Part shown: one piece after another, positions 1 through 27,699 of the stretch | Numbering within the stretch: position 1 is the stretch's first letter | How the letters are laid out: the number at the start of each line of letters is the position of its first letter | NCBI RefSeq assembly: GCF_037975245.1 | Contig: NC_092564.1 | Location: 12,612,484-12,676,483, forward strand | Source: Apostichopus japonicus | Taxonomy: Eukaryota > Echinodermata > Holothuroidea > Aspidochirotida > Stichopodidae | Direction of reading: 5' to 3' | Length of the DNA: 64,000 bases | Made by a program: the position numbers and the translations under genes | The notes under the pieces: generated by a model | Seen by the model: only the letters and a program-made list of their open reading frames with translations | What the model was told of the DNA's origin: nothing | Database searches by the model: none

Positions 1-12
1 ATATATATATAC

Positions 13-44
<32 letters not shown>

Positions 45-115
45 TTATATATAAAAACATATATATATATATATATTTATCTATATTTATATATATATAT
101 TTATATATATATCCT
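1..115. repeat. (AT)n microsatellite
   Basis: Almost pure alternating AT with TTTA interruptions, cut by the window edge. Confidence 0.97.
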
Positions 116-1299
116 GCTTCAAACCTTTTAACAACAGAAAAATCTTAAGAATGGGAACCTATATGATATTTCACTTAAGAGAATTGTACCAAGCAACACC
201 CATTGACATACTCCACAAACAAACAAACAAACAAACAAACTTGTAGCAGCTTGAGAGTTAAGAACAACAACCTTCATGATCATTTGGGAATGTCAAAAGC
301 ACCACTACCAAATCTCTGTAATAAAATATTCTTTATAGTACAAATTGGACATCTTGTACTTAACTCTTAACATACACACCCCCACCCCCCCCCCCCAACA
401 CTGTAGTGTTACTGTGATGTAGCAATCCCTTTGTTCCATAGAACAATGGACTATTATATTTTGTAAAAAGCTTCTTGGTAAGAAGAGAAATAGAGGTTTA
501 TAATGCAAATATGTATTAAAATCAGAAAGAAAATGCTAGCTCAAAGAGACAAATGCTGGAAGCAGTCAAAATCTGCTTCAGGTAATAATAAATGGCAAAG
601 AACACCGGTCGTTAATTTTGTCAGGCAAACTCTCTAGGCGAGTCTGCGACTTCAAAGCTTCGACACGATGGTTCAGGCAATCACTTGCTAACTTTTTTCT
701 TCTGAAAAATTTGTCAGATCATTCCAAGAAAACTATCTGGAATCACTTATATGCTGTTAAAGCACTTGTTCTGGAACGAGCAATTTTACGTCCAAGAATT
801 TTTTAAGATGACATAGGAAAACTAAGGAGACCTTTTTCTTAGTTAAACCTTCAGACCCAATCCTTGGGACATATCTTACATCCAAGTAAAATGTAACAAC
901 GATAAAGCCTCTCTCTCTCTCAGTTTCCCTTTCTTCAGATAGAATCCTTTCTTCTGGCATGATTAACTTCCATAACATTATCACAACTGAAGCTTGGAGA
1001 TGATTTTAAACTGACCAATCAAGAGTGCATTTCTGCAGTCTCTTCGTGCTCTTTCGGTGAGATACATCCACTAAAGTCTGCTGCTAGAACCACTGTTACC
1101 TTCACTGCACCTTGCAAATATTTGCTTATAGAACAAGAAAAATGCCCATGAGTAAAACTCCTTAATCATAAAATCAAACTTGGAACAATTTCAAAAAGGG
1201 CCGACCCTTTGAGGCTAGTCGCAGCTGCAGTGGCGTAGAAAACCATTTTGGATTAAATTCCACAAACGTGTCGTTTCCATCAAATCAACAATGATTCAA
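116..1299. other. SMAD4 3' flank, no gene seen
   Basis: Contains a short (AAAC)n near 220-240 and a poly-C run near 386. I see no coding exon; part may be a longer SMAD4 3'UTR. Confidence 0.5.
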
Positions 1300-1305
1300 T
1301 TTATT
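1300..1305 (-). promoter_or_regulatory. Candidate SMAD4 polyadenylation signal
   Basis: Canonical AATAAA on the minus strand about 150 bp after the SMAD4 stop. It would give a short 3'UTR; a more distal site in 1-1299 is possible. Confidence 0.35.
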
Positions 1306-1454
1306 CCTCAGTATCAATCAGCACTGTTCCACATCCCATAACTCGGTTCTGTCTTTTTTCGGACACGACATCTTCTCCGTGCGAAGGCTAATGTCAGTTA
1401 CCAGCAGGCAGGCAGAAGTATTTATTTCGTCAAGTCCGTCTACGATGTACCGTC

Positions 1455-17608
<16,154 letters not shown>

Positions 17609-17886
17609 GTGGCTATTCTTACGACTGTTCGTAAGAATAATTTCCGACTACGCATGCGCAGTTGCTATTTTTATGACAGGAGAACTATTTTTTACGACCA
17701 GGAGTAACAATAATTTCCGGTTAGGGTTAGTGTTAGGGTTAGGATTGGGGTTTAAGGTTAAAGTTAGGGTTAGGGTTACCCCTACTACATGCGCAGTTGC
17801 TTTATTTACTTTACTGCGCTTGAATTCGCCTTTGTCGTAAGAATAGTTTATAAATAATTGTTACGACTAGTCGTAAGAATAGCCAC
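17609..17886. mobile_element. MITE-like inverted repeat with telomere-like core
   Basis: Termini are GTGGCTATTCTTACGAC and its exact reverse complement at 17870-17886, each followed inside by a second GTCGTAAGAATA/TTCTTACGA motif and a CATGCGCAGTTGCT block repeated in both halves. The centre (17717-17780) is GGTTAGGGTTAGTG-type sequence, about eight imperfect TTAGGG units. No clear target duplication was found. Confidence 0.75.
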
Positions 17887-18493
17887 GGCCATACATATAT
17901 TCATACTGTGGCAAATCACTTGTTCTCTGTATCAACCAAGCCACTTCGAAGTATATATTGGACCTGGCCAGATCTTATTTGCCAGGGAAGTGAGGCCAAA
18001 AGTATGTTTATATAGGCTAATACTAGCCTCATAGGACTTATTATAGGCTATGCTTAATGCAAAGCCAGATATTTTAAACTAATGGGTTTCGGCCTTCCTT
18101 TGAGTTGTGCTGTATTACTATGCAATTGTTCCCTTTGCTTTACTAGGTTATGGACTGCCAAACACTAGCAGTAAAATAACGCTAAACAATTGCGCTATCT
18201 ACATAGCATACTGATTACTATTTCATGTCTGTAGCCTAGTTTATGCCTTACGTAGTACTTACAAGTTTATTCAATCTCTGTAGAACCTACTGTAGGCCTT
18301 AACTTAGTCGTGTAGCCTAAGTTAACATTAGGCTTGCCTGATAATTATATTACTTCATGTAGGCTAGGTTGTTCACCAAGGCTACGTAGGCGAAGGCTTA
18401 AAGCAGATTGACATCGAAATTGTATTTTCATAACCACTAAGAATACGATAAAGCTACAGTGTTATATACAAGAGAGAGTAAGGCAATAATTAC

Positions 18494-18560
18494 CTTCTGC
18501 AACGAAAGTTCACTAAGCCTAAAGCACCCAACTTTAGCGTTGCGGAGCTATTCAGTTAGG
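18494..18560 (-). promoter_or_regulatory. Possible SMAD4 non-coding first exon
   Basis: A donor-like GCAGAAG|GTAATT on the minus strand at about 18494 follows a relatively GC-richer stretch in the expected upstream position. No other support. Confidence 0.15.
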
Positions 18561-18949
18561 CCTACCTACTGTTGTAAATCATAACTTGATAGTTCTTGGT
18601 GATAATATATACAGTACAGGCGCTTCTTATTATGAATCAGAGGTTTGCCTCTCATAATTCATTTACGTTCATTATAATGAAAGTGCACCCTCACTTCTAT
18701 GTTGCGCGGGTAATTTTTTTTATTTTTGTAAAACTGTCCACGTAAATAATCGGTCAGGCTACTCCAGGGGAAATTGCGCCTGGAAACAATACTTTTGAAA
18801 ACTACTGTCCCTGCAGAGTACTTCCTTTTGTTTTGAAGTTTTGGGTCTCTGCACGATGGCGGAACAATATCTAGTACCGTTTATAAATTTTCATATATTT
18901 ATAAGTTTAGTAGAAAAAAATGGACTAGCTGGTTCGACGCTCAAGTCCC

Positions 18950-19335
18950 TATCAAGGACCCTATGTAAATAACAGACACACAAAAAAAAGACACAAAAAA
19001 ACCGACCCGATTACCAAGCTTAAAGTGCTTGTTCAAAGCATTCTTAAACCCATTCACACTTCTTGCAAGAACAACTTTCTCAGGCAAACCATTCCACTCA
19101 TTCACAACCCTATTAGAAAAAAGTTACGCCGAATATTAATCCTACTTTGTAACTTCTGCAGAAGTTACACTCCATGACCTCTGGTCTAACTTCTATTAGC
19201 AAACATGAAAAAGTCAGTGAAGGATACATTGTCACACAATCTTGAAAACCAGAATCAAGTCACCACGTAACCTCCTAAGCTCCAGTGTGGTGAGATTCAG
19301 CAGCTGTAACCGCCTATAATAAGCATAAGCGTACG
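18950..19335 (-). mobile_element. CR1-like LINE remnant, C-terminal part
   Basis: The minus strand translates, with stops, to YYRRLQLLNLTTLELRRLRG then DLILVFKIV. After a degraded part it reads NRVVNEWNGLPEKVVLARSV and NGFKNALSKHFKLGNRVG. These are typical post-reverse-transcriptase segments of CR1-like non-LTR elements. It continues at 20310-20690 beyond an insertion. A pseudogene copy. Confidence 0.85.
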
Positions 19336-20309
<974 letters not shown>

Positions 20310-20690
20310 TACGCCTATATTTATAAGGAACACCTTTAAGGAATTAATCATCCTAGTAGCCTCCTCTGGACCTTCTCGAGTACTTCCTTATCCTTAGCAA
20401 AATATGGGTTCCAAGCCTGCACAGCATACTCCAGATGAGGCCTAACCAACTGCTTATAAAGCCTAACAACTATGCCATCTTTCAGAACTTATCTGAAGTT
20501 CCTAGCTCTTACCTCATACCTGAAAGTTGAAACCCTATTACCTCTTTTAGCAGCTTCGAGACAATGTTTAGAAGGTTGCAGAAACGGGTCAATGTAGATA
20601 CCTAATTCTTTTTCAACAAAGACCTCGTACAACTCCTCCACAAGAGTGTAGGTACACTTTTGGTTACAACTACCAATATGCATCACCTTG
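20310..20690 (-). mobile_element. CR1-like LINE remnant, reverse transcriptase end
   Basis: Minus-strand translation includes [20 protein letters not shown] and [13 protein letters not shown], preceded by ELGIYIDPFLQPSKHC and EAAKRGNRV. This is the diagnostic distal reverse-transcriptase block of CR1/L2-like LINEs. It is colinear with 18950-19335, so both were one copy before the intervening insertion. Confidence 0.9.
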
Positions 20691-20878
20691 CCTAGTGGTT
20701 AGGGTGTCCGCATATAAAGCGGGAGGCCTGGGTTCGAACCTCTGTGGAGGCTGGAAGTTTTTTCACTGTTCTTGATTTTCTAGAACAGTGAAAACACTCC
20801 CAGCCTCCACCGACGGGATTCGAACCCGGGCCTCCCGCTTTATATGCGGACACCCTTACCACTAGTGGCTATGGATGC
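20680..20878. mobile_element. tRNA-like foldback (two inverted tRNA-derived arms)
   Basis: The left arm has an A-box-like TAGTGGTTAGGGTGTCCGC, an anticodon-like CCGC-ATATAAA-GCGG hairpin and a B-box GGTTCGAACC. The right arm is its near-exact reverse complement, with a better T-arm (CCGGGTTCGAATCCCG on the minus strand). They are joined by CACTGTTCT...AGAACAGTG. Probably a tRNA-derived element inserted head-to-head or folded back, not a working tRNA. Confidence 0.8.
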
Positions 20879-21161
20879 TGATTGTATGTCCAGAGGTTCG
20901 AAACCGGTAAGGAAGGTCGTAATTCCACTGTAGGCACCATATATCACCTGATATATATTATTTATTTATTTATTTGAAATTGAAAATTTGAAATTTATAT
21001 ACTTAGTTGCACATATGGAGATGGATTGCAGTACCCGGTACCCAATGTATATTATAAGGGGTTAGTTACCATGTCATGTCACCTAATATACCTTTAGTCG
21101 TGTACGTTATCATACGAACGCTTCTATCTCTCCTAAACTTGTTTTTTTGATTCCTGAATGT

Positions 21162-21310
21162 AGCCTGGGGCGTATCCAGGATTTTCTGACTCGGGAGGCG
21201 CGATTTACTATCTAAGCGGAGCGCCACCATCGGTTGGCGCGCAGCGCAAAGAAAATTTCTGGTTTTGATACCCCCAGATCACCGGAAATGGCACTGCTCG
21301 GGCTTGAAAA
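21162..21310 (+). mobile_element. GCGGAGCGCC dispersed family, copy at 21.2 kb
   Basis: Starts CTGGGGCGTATCCAGGATTT, then ACTATCTAAGCGGAGCGCC, ACCATCGGTTGGCGCGCAGC and ACCGGAAATGGCACTGCTCG. The same order of motifs occurs at 19401, 22240 and, inverted, 24630-24725. No coding capacity; probably a non-autonomous transposon. Confidence 0.8.
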
Positions 21311-21826
21311 TGACCAATCAGATGTACACTTTTTGCCTGAAAACCAAGTATTTCCCAATAGTTTTTTTTCCATCCATAACCTTTTTGAAGATTGTCACCA
21401 GTCACAAATCATGTTCGACCTCATCGCATCTCCTGTGGATCATTGCTTTTTGTAGGTGATTCTACGTCGCGGCCCACAACACCCGTCAGCAACACTTTTC
21501 AAGGTTTGAAACCCATTATTTGTTCAGAATTTGAAAATTCAAATTTCTCGTGAATAAACTCACTTCAAAACATACCCATAATGTTGCACAAAATTTCATC
21601 TATGGACAAGCAATATAGAAAAACCTCCTTCAACCCCTAACAGACCGGTCAAAATTGCACGAATAGAGGGAAGTATGATGAAGAATGTTGATCAGGAAAT
21701 TTTCGAAAATTCAAACACAGTTAATTTATTGGTGTACAAATATTGCAACCTCTTATAAAGGCTATTATAAAACTTCGTTGAAGGAATGAAAAAATAGCAG
21801 ATATTTCCGAAACCGAACACTACACA

Positions 21827-22092
21827 AATAGGCGTAGGAGGCCGGGGGGGGGGGGCTGCAGCCCATAATTGCCAGTACTAATGTAAAAGAGAGTTTTGAC
21901 ATAATTGGACCTCCATGCTTTTTCTCTATCTACCGTACGGTATACGACGGCATGCGATGTAATAACCAACGCTTGCTTATATGAAATTGACATTAACATG
22001 TTGAACGCGCGCGGAGCGCGCTAAAAATTTTGGTTATTATTTTCGGGCAAGTCGTTACAGCCCACAAATCAAATTGGGCTCCTACGCCCATG
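21827..22092. mobile_element. Short hAT-like element with 8-bp target duplication
   Basis: Left end AATAGGCGTAGGAGGCC; right end GGGCTCCTACGCCCATG (10-bp core GGCGTAGGAG inverted). Flanked by ACTACACA and ACTTCACA, an 8-bp duplication with one mismatch, as made by hAT transposases. 266 bp with an internal G-run; non-autonomous. A relative sits in SMAD4 intron 10. Confidence 0.7.
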
Positions 22093-22189
22093 ACTTCACA
22101 CATAGACAGTTTTGAGGCTATTCATCCTGGAACGCCATTTTCATGCTCACTGACATGATGTGATATCTGCTGTTTGCTTTACAAATTCG

Positions 22190-22460
22190 AACAGGCGTGT
22201 AGCGAGGAATTTGCCAAGGGAGGGGTGAAGCCTGTAGGCAAACTATCTAAGCGTAGCTCCACAATGAGTTGGCGCGAAGCGTATAATAACACGAAAGTTT
22301 GGCCGAAAATGCCTCCCAGTTCGCTGGAAATGGTACTACCCAGGACCATTTGTTGGCGCGAAGCGTACAAGCAAATTTTGGCCGAATATGCCTCCCATGC
22401 AGATCGCTGGAAGTGACACTTCCCAGGCCTTGTAAGTTGCATCTAAGCATTTTTTATTTT
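22190..22460 (+). mobile_element. GCGGAGCGCC dispersed family, copy at 22.2 kb
   Basis: ACTATCTAAGCGTAGCTCC and GTTGGCGCGAAGCGTATAAT, then an internal second copy of TTGGCGCGAAGCGTACAAG at about 22353. Ends with TGTAAGTTGCATCTAAGCA, shared with the 19.4-kb copy. Confidence 0.75.
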
Positions 22461-22800
22461 GAAATTACTAGCGATATCATAAAAAAAAATATGCTCAAAG
22501 GGAATGCGTCATGTTCCCTGACGACACGGTCGAGTTCGAGACCAGTCACAGTTGGTTTCATAGCACAATTGTACAATTGTTTAAGGCGTATATACACACA
22601 CACGCGTTATATTAGACCATATATAGTATATAGATTCATTAGTGAGAGAGGAAAAATGAAAACGTCAAATATGCATATTTGACGTTAAGTTGTCGGTGTA
22701 AGGGGTATAGGGCAAGGCGCATGCCCCTTCCGAAATCCTTGATCCGTCACTGGCTACCCTGTGTATATTATAGGGATCAGCGCTGTAATGATGTCACTAT

Positions 22801-22960
22801 TCCTCTTTCTTTTCCCGGTGTCTTGGCGTTTTTCTTTTACGCCCTCCTTTTCTCCCTCTTCTCTCTTTCTTCGCTTTCTTTTCCCTTCCTTCCTCCTCTT
22901 TTCCCCCTCTTTTTTCCCTTTTTCTTCTCTTTTTTTCCTCTCCTCTTTTTCTTACCCGGG
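22801..22960. repeat. T/C-rich low-complexity tract
   Basis: Almost pure pyrimidine on the plus strand (CTTTTCTCCCTCTTCTCTC type), next to a GC-rich end, CGGGGGCGCGCCCCC. Long frames across it are composition artefacts. Confidence 0.9.
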
Positions 22961-23264
22961 GGCGCGCCCCCAATATTCCCCTGGATACGCGCCTGGTAGC
23001 ATATGACTATATAAGAAAGCATGAGGGTTTGAGAGAGGAGGAGTATCTTTGAACTCGTCCTTCAAGTTTGACGGGAAGTGGATTTGTAATGTAAAGTGGG
23101 AGTCAGGGAGTAAATTTTGATGACCTAGGCCTATTATATTTTTAGAAATATTTTCCCGGCAAAATATCCGTTGTAAATTAGCCATGATAGGCCTTTAAGT
23201 GACAACATTTAGCATAAAAAGGAATAATTATATTTTGAAGAAACCATGTGTTCCATCTATCGTA

Positions 23265-23507
23265 ATGGCTAACATTAATTTGTTATTGTCAATTCTTTTT
23301 ATAACATTATATTATGTTATGTTGCCCTATATGTATGTTACAGAGCTTACATTTCGCTATTGCGAAGAAAGTCATAAATGTCATCCTTCAAAGTCATGCA
23401 CAAATTGCTACTTCACCTACACAGACGCCTTCCGTGCACCTCCCTCTTTTTATATGCCCCAATCATATGAGGTTAGTTATTGCGCAACATTTAGAAATCC
23501 CCTATGA
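23265..23507 (+). CDS. Small ORF, possible secreted peptide, unrecognised
   Basis: 80 codons starting MANINLLLSILFITLYYVML, a hydrophobic signal-like N-terminus, followed by a part with five cysteines (YCEESHKCHPSKSCTNCYF... YC). No family recognised. A donor-like GAG|GTTAGT lies at 23470. It sits in an element-rich region with no neighbouring gene, so it may be chance. Confidence 0.2.
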   Translation: MANINLLLSILFITLYYVMLPYMYVTELTFRYCEESHKCHPSKSCTNCYFTYTDAFRAPPSFYMPQSYEVSYCATFRNPL

Positions 23508-23993
23508 TGAAATAACGGTAAACATAGTTTTGTGTATGATGTCTACACAAAGACACATGATCAATACGTGGACAAGGATTATAGTGGTTAACGAGGACTG
23601 CAAACAACCTATACATGGAATAGCAAAATCGACCGCAAAAGAACTTGAAAGAATTTCAAATAGCCTATAGGTGAGTTTCATTCAATTGACTATATTGAAC
23701 GTTGCGACTTATATATTATGTAAATTTGAGAGGTGTCTATAAAACTTTGTAAGGCAATATATATATATAATGCAATTGACAAACATCTGCTAGGCATACA
23801 ATGTAAAAATCTTTCACAGACCAAAGAATATTCTCTTCGGATAAATATGATTGGAACTCATGGATACATTAACTTCACTATATATATATACTGTAACATA
23901 CGCTTTCCTATTAGACTCTTCATGTTGTAAATCGAAAAAAATCAATCATGTTTAATAATGATTCAGTAAATTATTTTAATCATTTGTACTCAG

Positions 23994-24346
23994 CAGTGGC
24001 GTAGGAAGGTACTTTTGAGTGGGGGGGGGGCTGAAGACTGATGGCCGGCCTGGGGGAGGGGTCTAAGGGGAGGGGTGTCCCCCTCCCCTTTGGATTTTTT
24101 TTGCATTTCCAGGTGGCCTCAGATGCAATTTGGTACAATATAGCACACTTCAACCCACCCACTCGATTTTGTATATAATTTTGCATTTTCACCTGGCCTT
24201 ATAGATGCAATTTGGTGTTCCAAATGAGATTTTTTTCTCATTTGGAAATGAAAAAGGGGTTTTCTGACTTGCGAAGCGGGGGGGGGGGCGGAATGATACT
24301 TCCGCCCCCCCCATATTTTTTCACTGGGGGGGGGGCTACGCCCTTG
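23994..24346. mobile_element. hAT-like MITE, 353 bp, perfect 8-bp target duplication
   Basis: Left end CAGTGGCGTAGGAAGG; right end GGGGGCTACGCCCTTG. The 11-bp termini (CAGTGGCGTAG and CAAGGGCGTAG) differ at two bases. GTACTCAG flanks both sides (23986-23993 and 24347-24354). Internally it has two GATGCAATTTGGT blocks and G/C runs, and no transposase. Confidence 0.88.
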
Positions 24347-24448
24347 GTACTCAGTGAAAACATCCATCAGGTCGGCTACATGAAATTATAACGACCAAAA
24401 AAAAACTGATTCTTTATACCACTCCCGCTCCCCATGCACAACCACCCC

Positions 24449-25095
24449 CAAGGGCGGCGGAACCGGGGGGGCACAGGGGGCACGTGCCCCCCACTTTTCC
24501 TCAGGTTAAAAATGTGCCCTTTTTCTACATAAAAATTGAGGTGTCTCATCTCAAGTTAGCAAGAGGCCAGGGAACCAGAATGAACACTCGGGAAGGGCCG
24601 TTTCTGGCCATCTGAGGGGCTTGTAAAACCAAAAATATTCTTGTACGCTCCGCGCCAACCGATGGTGGCGCTCCGCTCAGATAGTCGTGCATACAACTTT
24701 GCAAATCCTGGCTACGCCCCTGACTTTTAATGAATTTCTGTGGGTCAAACTCAAAGCTATTTCGAATGGAAAAATTTTTGTTAAGATATTAACAAGAAAT
24801 AAACTCTAATTCGGAAGATTCCTACATTAGCAACTAGCATGATTTCACCTCATTTTGTCTCAAAAGAAAACTTGTTCCTTGTTTCCCAATTTGCACATTG
24901 GATATTGCAGTGCTAGTATGCATATTTTCCTTGGGGGGGGGGGCGTTGATGGAGTGATGTGTATACGCAAATAAGATAATACAATAAGAGTTATAAAGGG
25001 TACTAAATATAAGGCTGCATCAGTCCAATCGAATTTCTGCAAAGTGCCCTTTGATGTCGGTGCCCCCCAGGTTAAAAGTGCTTCCGCCGCCCTTG
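24449..25095. mobile_element. hAT-like element, 647 bp, perfect 8-bp target duplication
   Basis: Inverted termini CAAGGGCGGCGGAA are perfect over 14 bp. ACCACCCC flanks both sides (24441-24448 and 25096-25103). It carries an inverted copy of the GCGGAGCGCC family near 24630-24725, ending in TGGCTACGCCCCTGAC, perhaps a nested insertion. No transposase. Confidence 0.88.
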
Positions 25096-25103
25096 ACCAC
25101 CCC

Positions 25104-27090
25104 CACACATACACTTCCCGATTAAATTAAAAAACATGTTTGTTACTGATAGTAATCAATAAAACAATATATACCCATGGCCCATTTTTGGAACATGAAG
25201 GAGAGAAGACCAATTTGTATTCCTCCAAAAACTTTGCAAAAACACTGAAGCCTTCGTATATCAGAGTGGCATCGTGTATATGTAAAATATCTTCGTTGAT
25301 CATTGTTTTTAATCATGAATATAATATCCACAACTATATCCATTTCTCCGTATATTGCATGACCCCTTAATTACCAATGTATTCCTATATGTAGGGAATG
25401 GAAAGCATGTATCCATGAAACTGAAAATTGTAATGCGAATATTGCAAGATCCATTTCAACCTTACATATCACACCCAACCTTTCTCAATATATATAGTTT
25501 TATAAGACTTTAACTGGGCCTCCATATACTTACTCCTCCAGCTGCGCCATTGAGAAATAAAATCAGGTTCTACATTTTCACATGAATGAACAACTTTGGA
25601 GACCATTTTTCGGTCACCATTCGTTTCGGTAAAAAGATAGCAAAATCCAGTACTTTCAGTGCTCTTTTCATTCACCATATTCTTGGCACAAATATAGTTT
25701 TCTTGCCCGTATATAAGAAGCGCAATAGTGCGTTATTTTCCTTCTGCATAAATTACATGATGAAACAATAACGTATTTGATTTGGGAATATGAAATCATC
25801 TCGTATTCCATTTTGGATGTTTAGGAATCGGTGTTTGGTCTTCAATTTCTGTTCTCCAAAGGAGACTTCTTTTTGGGGTATAAGTTACTATTAAAGCATT
25901 CTTATAACTTTTTGATCATCCACATAAAATATTACAATTTCGGTTATAAAAAATAATATAAAAAACACAAGAGAAGAGGCTTTAATTTGCAACGAATTTT
26001 TGCACAAGTTGAATTTTCTTTACCAAGTGCATGGCAAGTACAGTTTGCTCTAATGTTTATTTAAAGTTGAAAAGGTGTTATATAAGTTATGATCAATTAA
26101 AATCAACATTAAGTTCTTGCTTGTTCTAATTCAACTAATGCTTTTCATTCGGGTTCTTGTTTGTTATTTAAGTTATTTCATTTTCCATTTCTTCTTGCAA
26201 GTTTGACAGTACTTTAGTCATACGTACAAATGACACGCATAGATGATTTTAATAAAGATGAAACAAAAAAGTTGTCACGTTGAATATACGGTCACCATAA
26301 GTCCAGTTTTAAATGGCCATGCACAAAACTTATATTTTTACCTAATAATTATCATCTAAAATTTCGTTGCTTGAAGAAGCATAACTTTGTAACAATCCAA
26401 CATTCTTTGCATCTGAGTTCAATATGTTAGGGAACACGAAGTATCCCCTTATGTCACGGTTAACCATGAATGTTTATTTTTCGACGTCCCCCCGCACACC
26501 TAGCTTCTCCAATGAATGAATTATATAGATGTAGATGAATCTGATGTAAGTCAAATTACAATTATTTGGCTTGTTTCAATGGTGATCTCTTAGCTTATCC
26601 GTTTTTATTTGGATTTGCCTCTCTTATACCCCCCCCTCCCCGCCCCACTCTTAGAAATTTTTTGTTTGTTTTCATGTTGTGGTGTATAGGCACATCAATG
26701 TTTGTTTAGTTGTTCCACTAAACACTTCTTCAATTAAGCGAGTTCATTACTCAATGAACAATCAATCACTACTTTTTTTATATACCATATACATACTAGT
26801 ATATATAGTTTGGGAACCTTTACAGTTTCAACAGTAAAGTATATATACCGGTACAGGCTCAATGCAAAGCACAAGAGAAATTCAAAAGGAAGTCGTTATA
26901 ACTGTTAACAAAGTATGTAGGTTAAGCCTATATGTGTTGGTATCATGTTGAGTTCAATCGTCGATTCCCCCGCTAATTGCATTGCTCGGTCATGTATTCA
27001 ACTAAAGGCCCACATGACGAATACCGCAACCTATTACAACATAAGAATGACTAATATTGAACAGGCCCACAACCTGTTGAGAAATCCGTA
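25104..27090. other. Intergenic, nothing recognised
   Basis: AT-rich, with short TATA tracts and a C-rich patch near 26630. No conserved exon, RNA or element seen. Confidence 0.5.
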
Positions 27091-27152
27091 ACTATACTGG
27101 TTGTATCATATAACATATGTTATATGATATAACCAGTACCCATGGATTTCGT
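27080..27152. repeat. Near-perfect palindrome
   Basis: 27095-27138 is a 44-bp palindrome (arms begin TACTGGTTGTATCATATAAC) with one mismatched pair and no loop. GAAATCC and GGATTTC outside it extend the symmetry to about 73 bp. Confidence 0.85.
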
Positions 27153-27339
27153 TAAAACCTGTAATAGTACGTTCCAACTTTCCAGTTGAGGGTTTCAAGT
27201 CTTCCCGATAGCATTCTTGCCATCAAAATTTACTACCAACAATAACTATTTTAAAGAATGTGTCATGAAATACTGTCGGGGTACTTGACATTTTTTTCGG
27301 TCGGTCTGGAATAAATAAAATGTCACGAAATATAAAAAT

Positions 27340-27650
27340 GATAATAATAACAATCAGCAGTTATGTTTACGACGCTTAAGCGACCACAAATGTGGGGACA
27401 GCCCGCAAGGGCCAGTTATGGATTACAACTTACACGTCGGGTGGCTTCCAATTCAACATTTTATCTCAAATTTGGAATCTGTTAAATTTAGACAGTCATT
27501 ACAAATGGGAAAAGCGTAGATTTCTCTTGGGTGAAACGCTCACCTTACTATGACCCGGCCGGGTATTGAACCCGGAACTTCCCGATTGCCAGGCCTCATT
27601 GCTTCATATGCCACCGCCGCTTTATTCACTCGGCCACAACACCGGTATAT
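27340..27650 (-). mobile_element. tRNA-derived SINE
   Basis: Read on the minus strand, the head has GTTGTGGCCGAGTG (A-box-like), a long variable-arm region and CCGGGTTCAATACCCGG (T-arm with B-box), resembling a class II (Leu/Ser-type) tRNA. A body follows (CTTGCGGGCTGTCCCCAC...), then an (ATT)n-like tail near 27340. The central domain was not identified. Confidence 0.75.
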
Positions 27651-27699
27651 AATATAATATGATTGCCCACCCCCCCCCCCCTCCCTCCTGCGGTTATGT

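Noticed and set aside
20693-20765. Functional tRNA gene
   Set aside because: Poor T-stem in the left arm, no proper acceptor stem, and an inverted copy adjoining it; better read as tRNA-derived repeat.
22679-23022. Phe/Ser/Leu-rich and Lys/Gly-rich frames
   Set aside because: Artefacts of a long pyrimidine tract.
23314-23670. 118-codon plus-strand frame ending just before a GTGAGT
   Set aside because: No recognisable family, overlaps another small frame, and lies in an element-rich intergenic block.
27540-27650. Functional class II tRNA gene
   Set aside because: It continues into a SINE-like body and tail and shows no closed acceptor stem.
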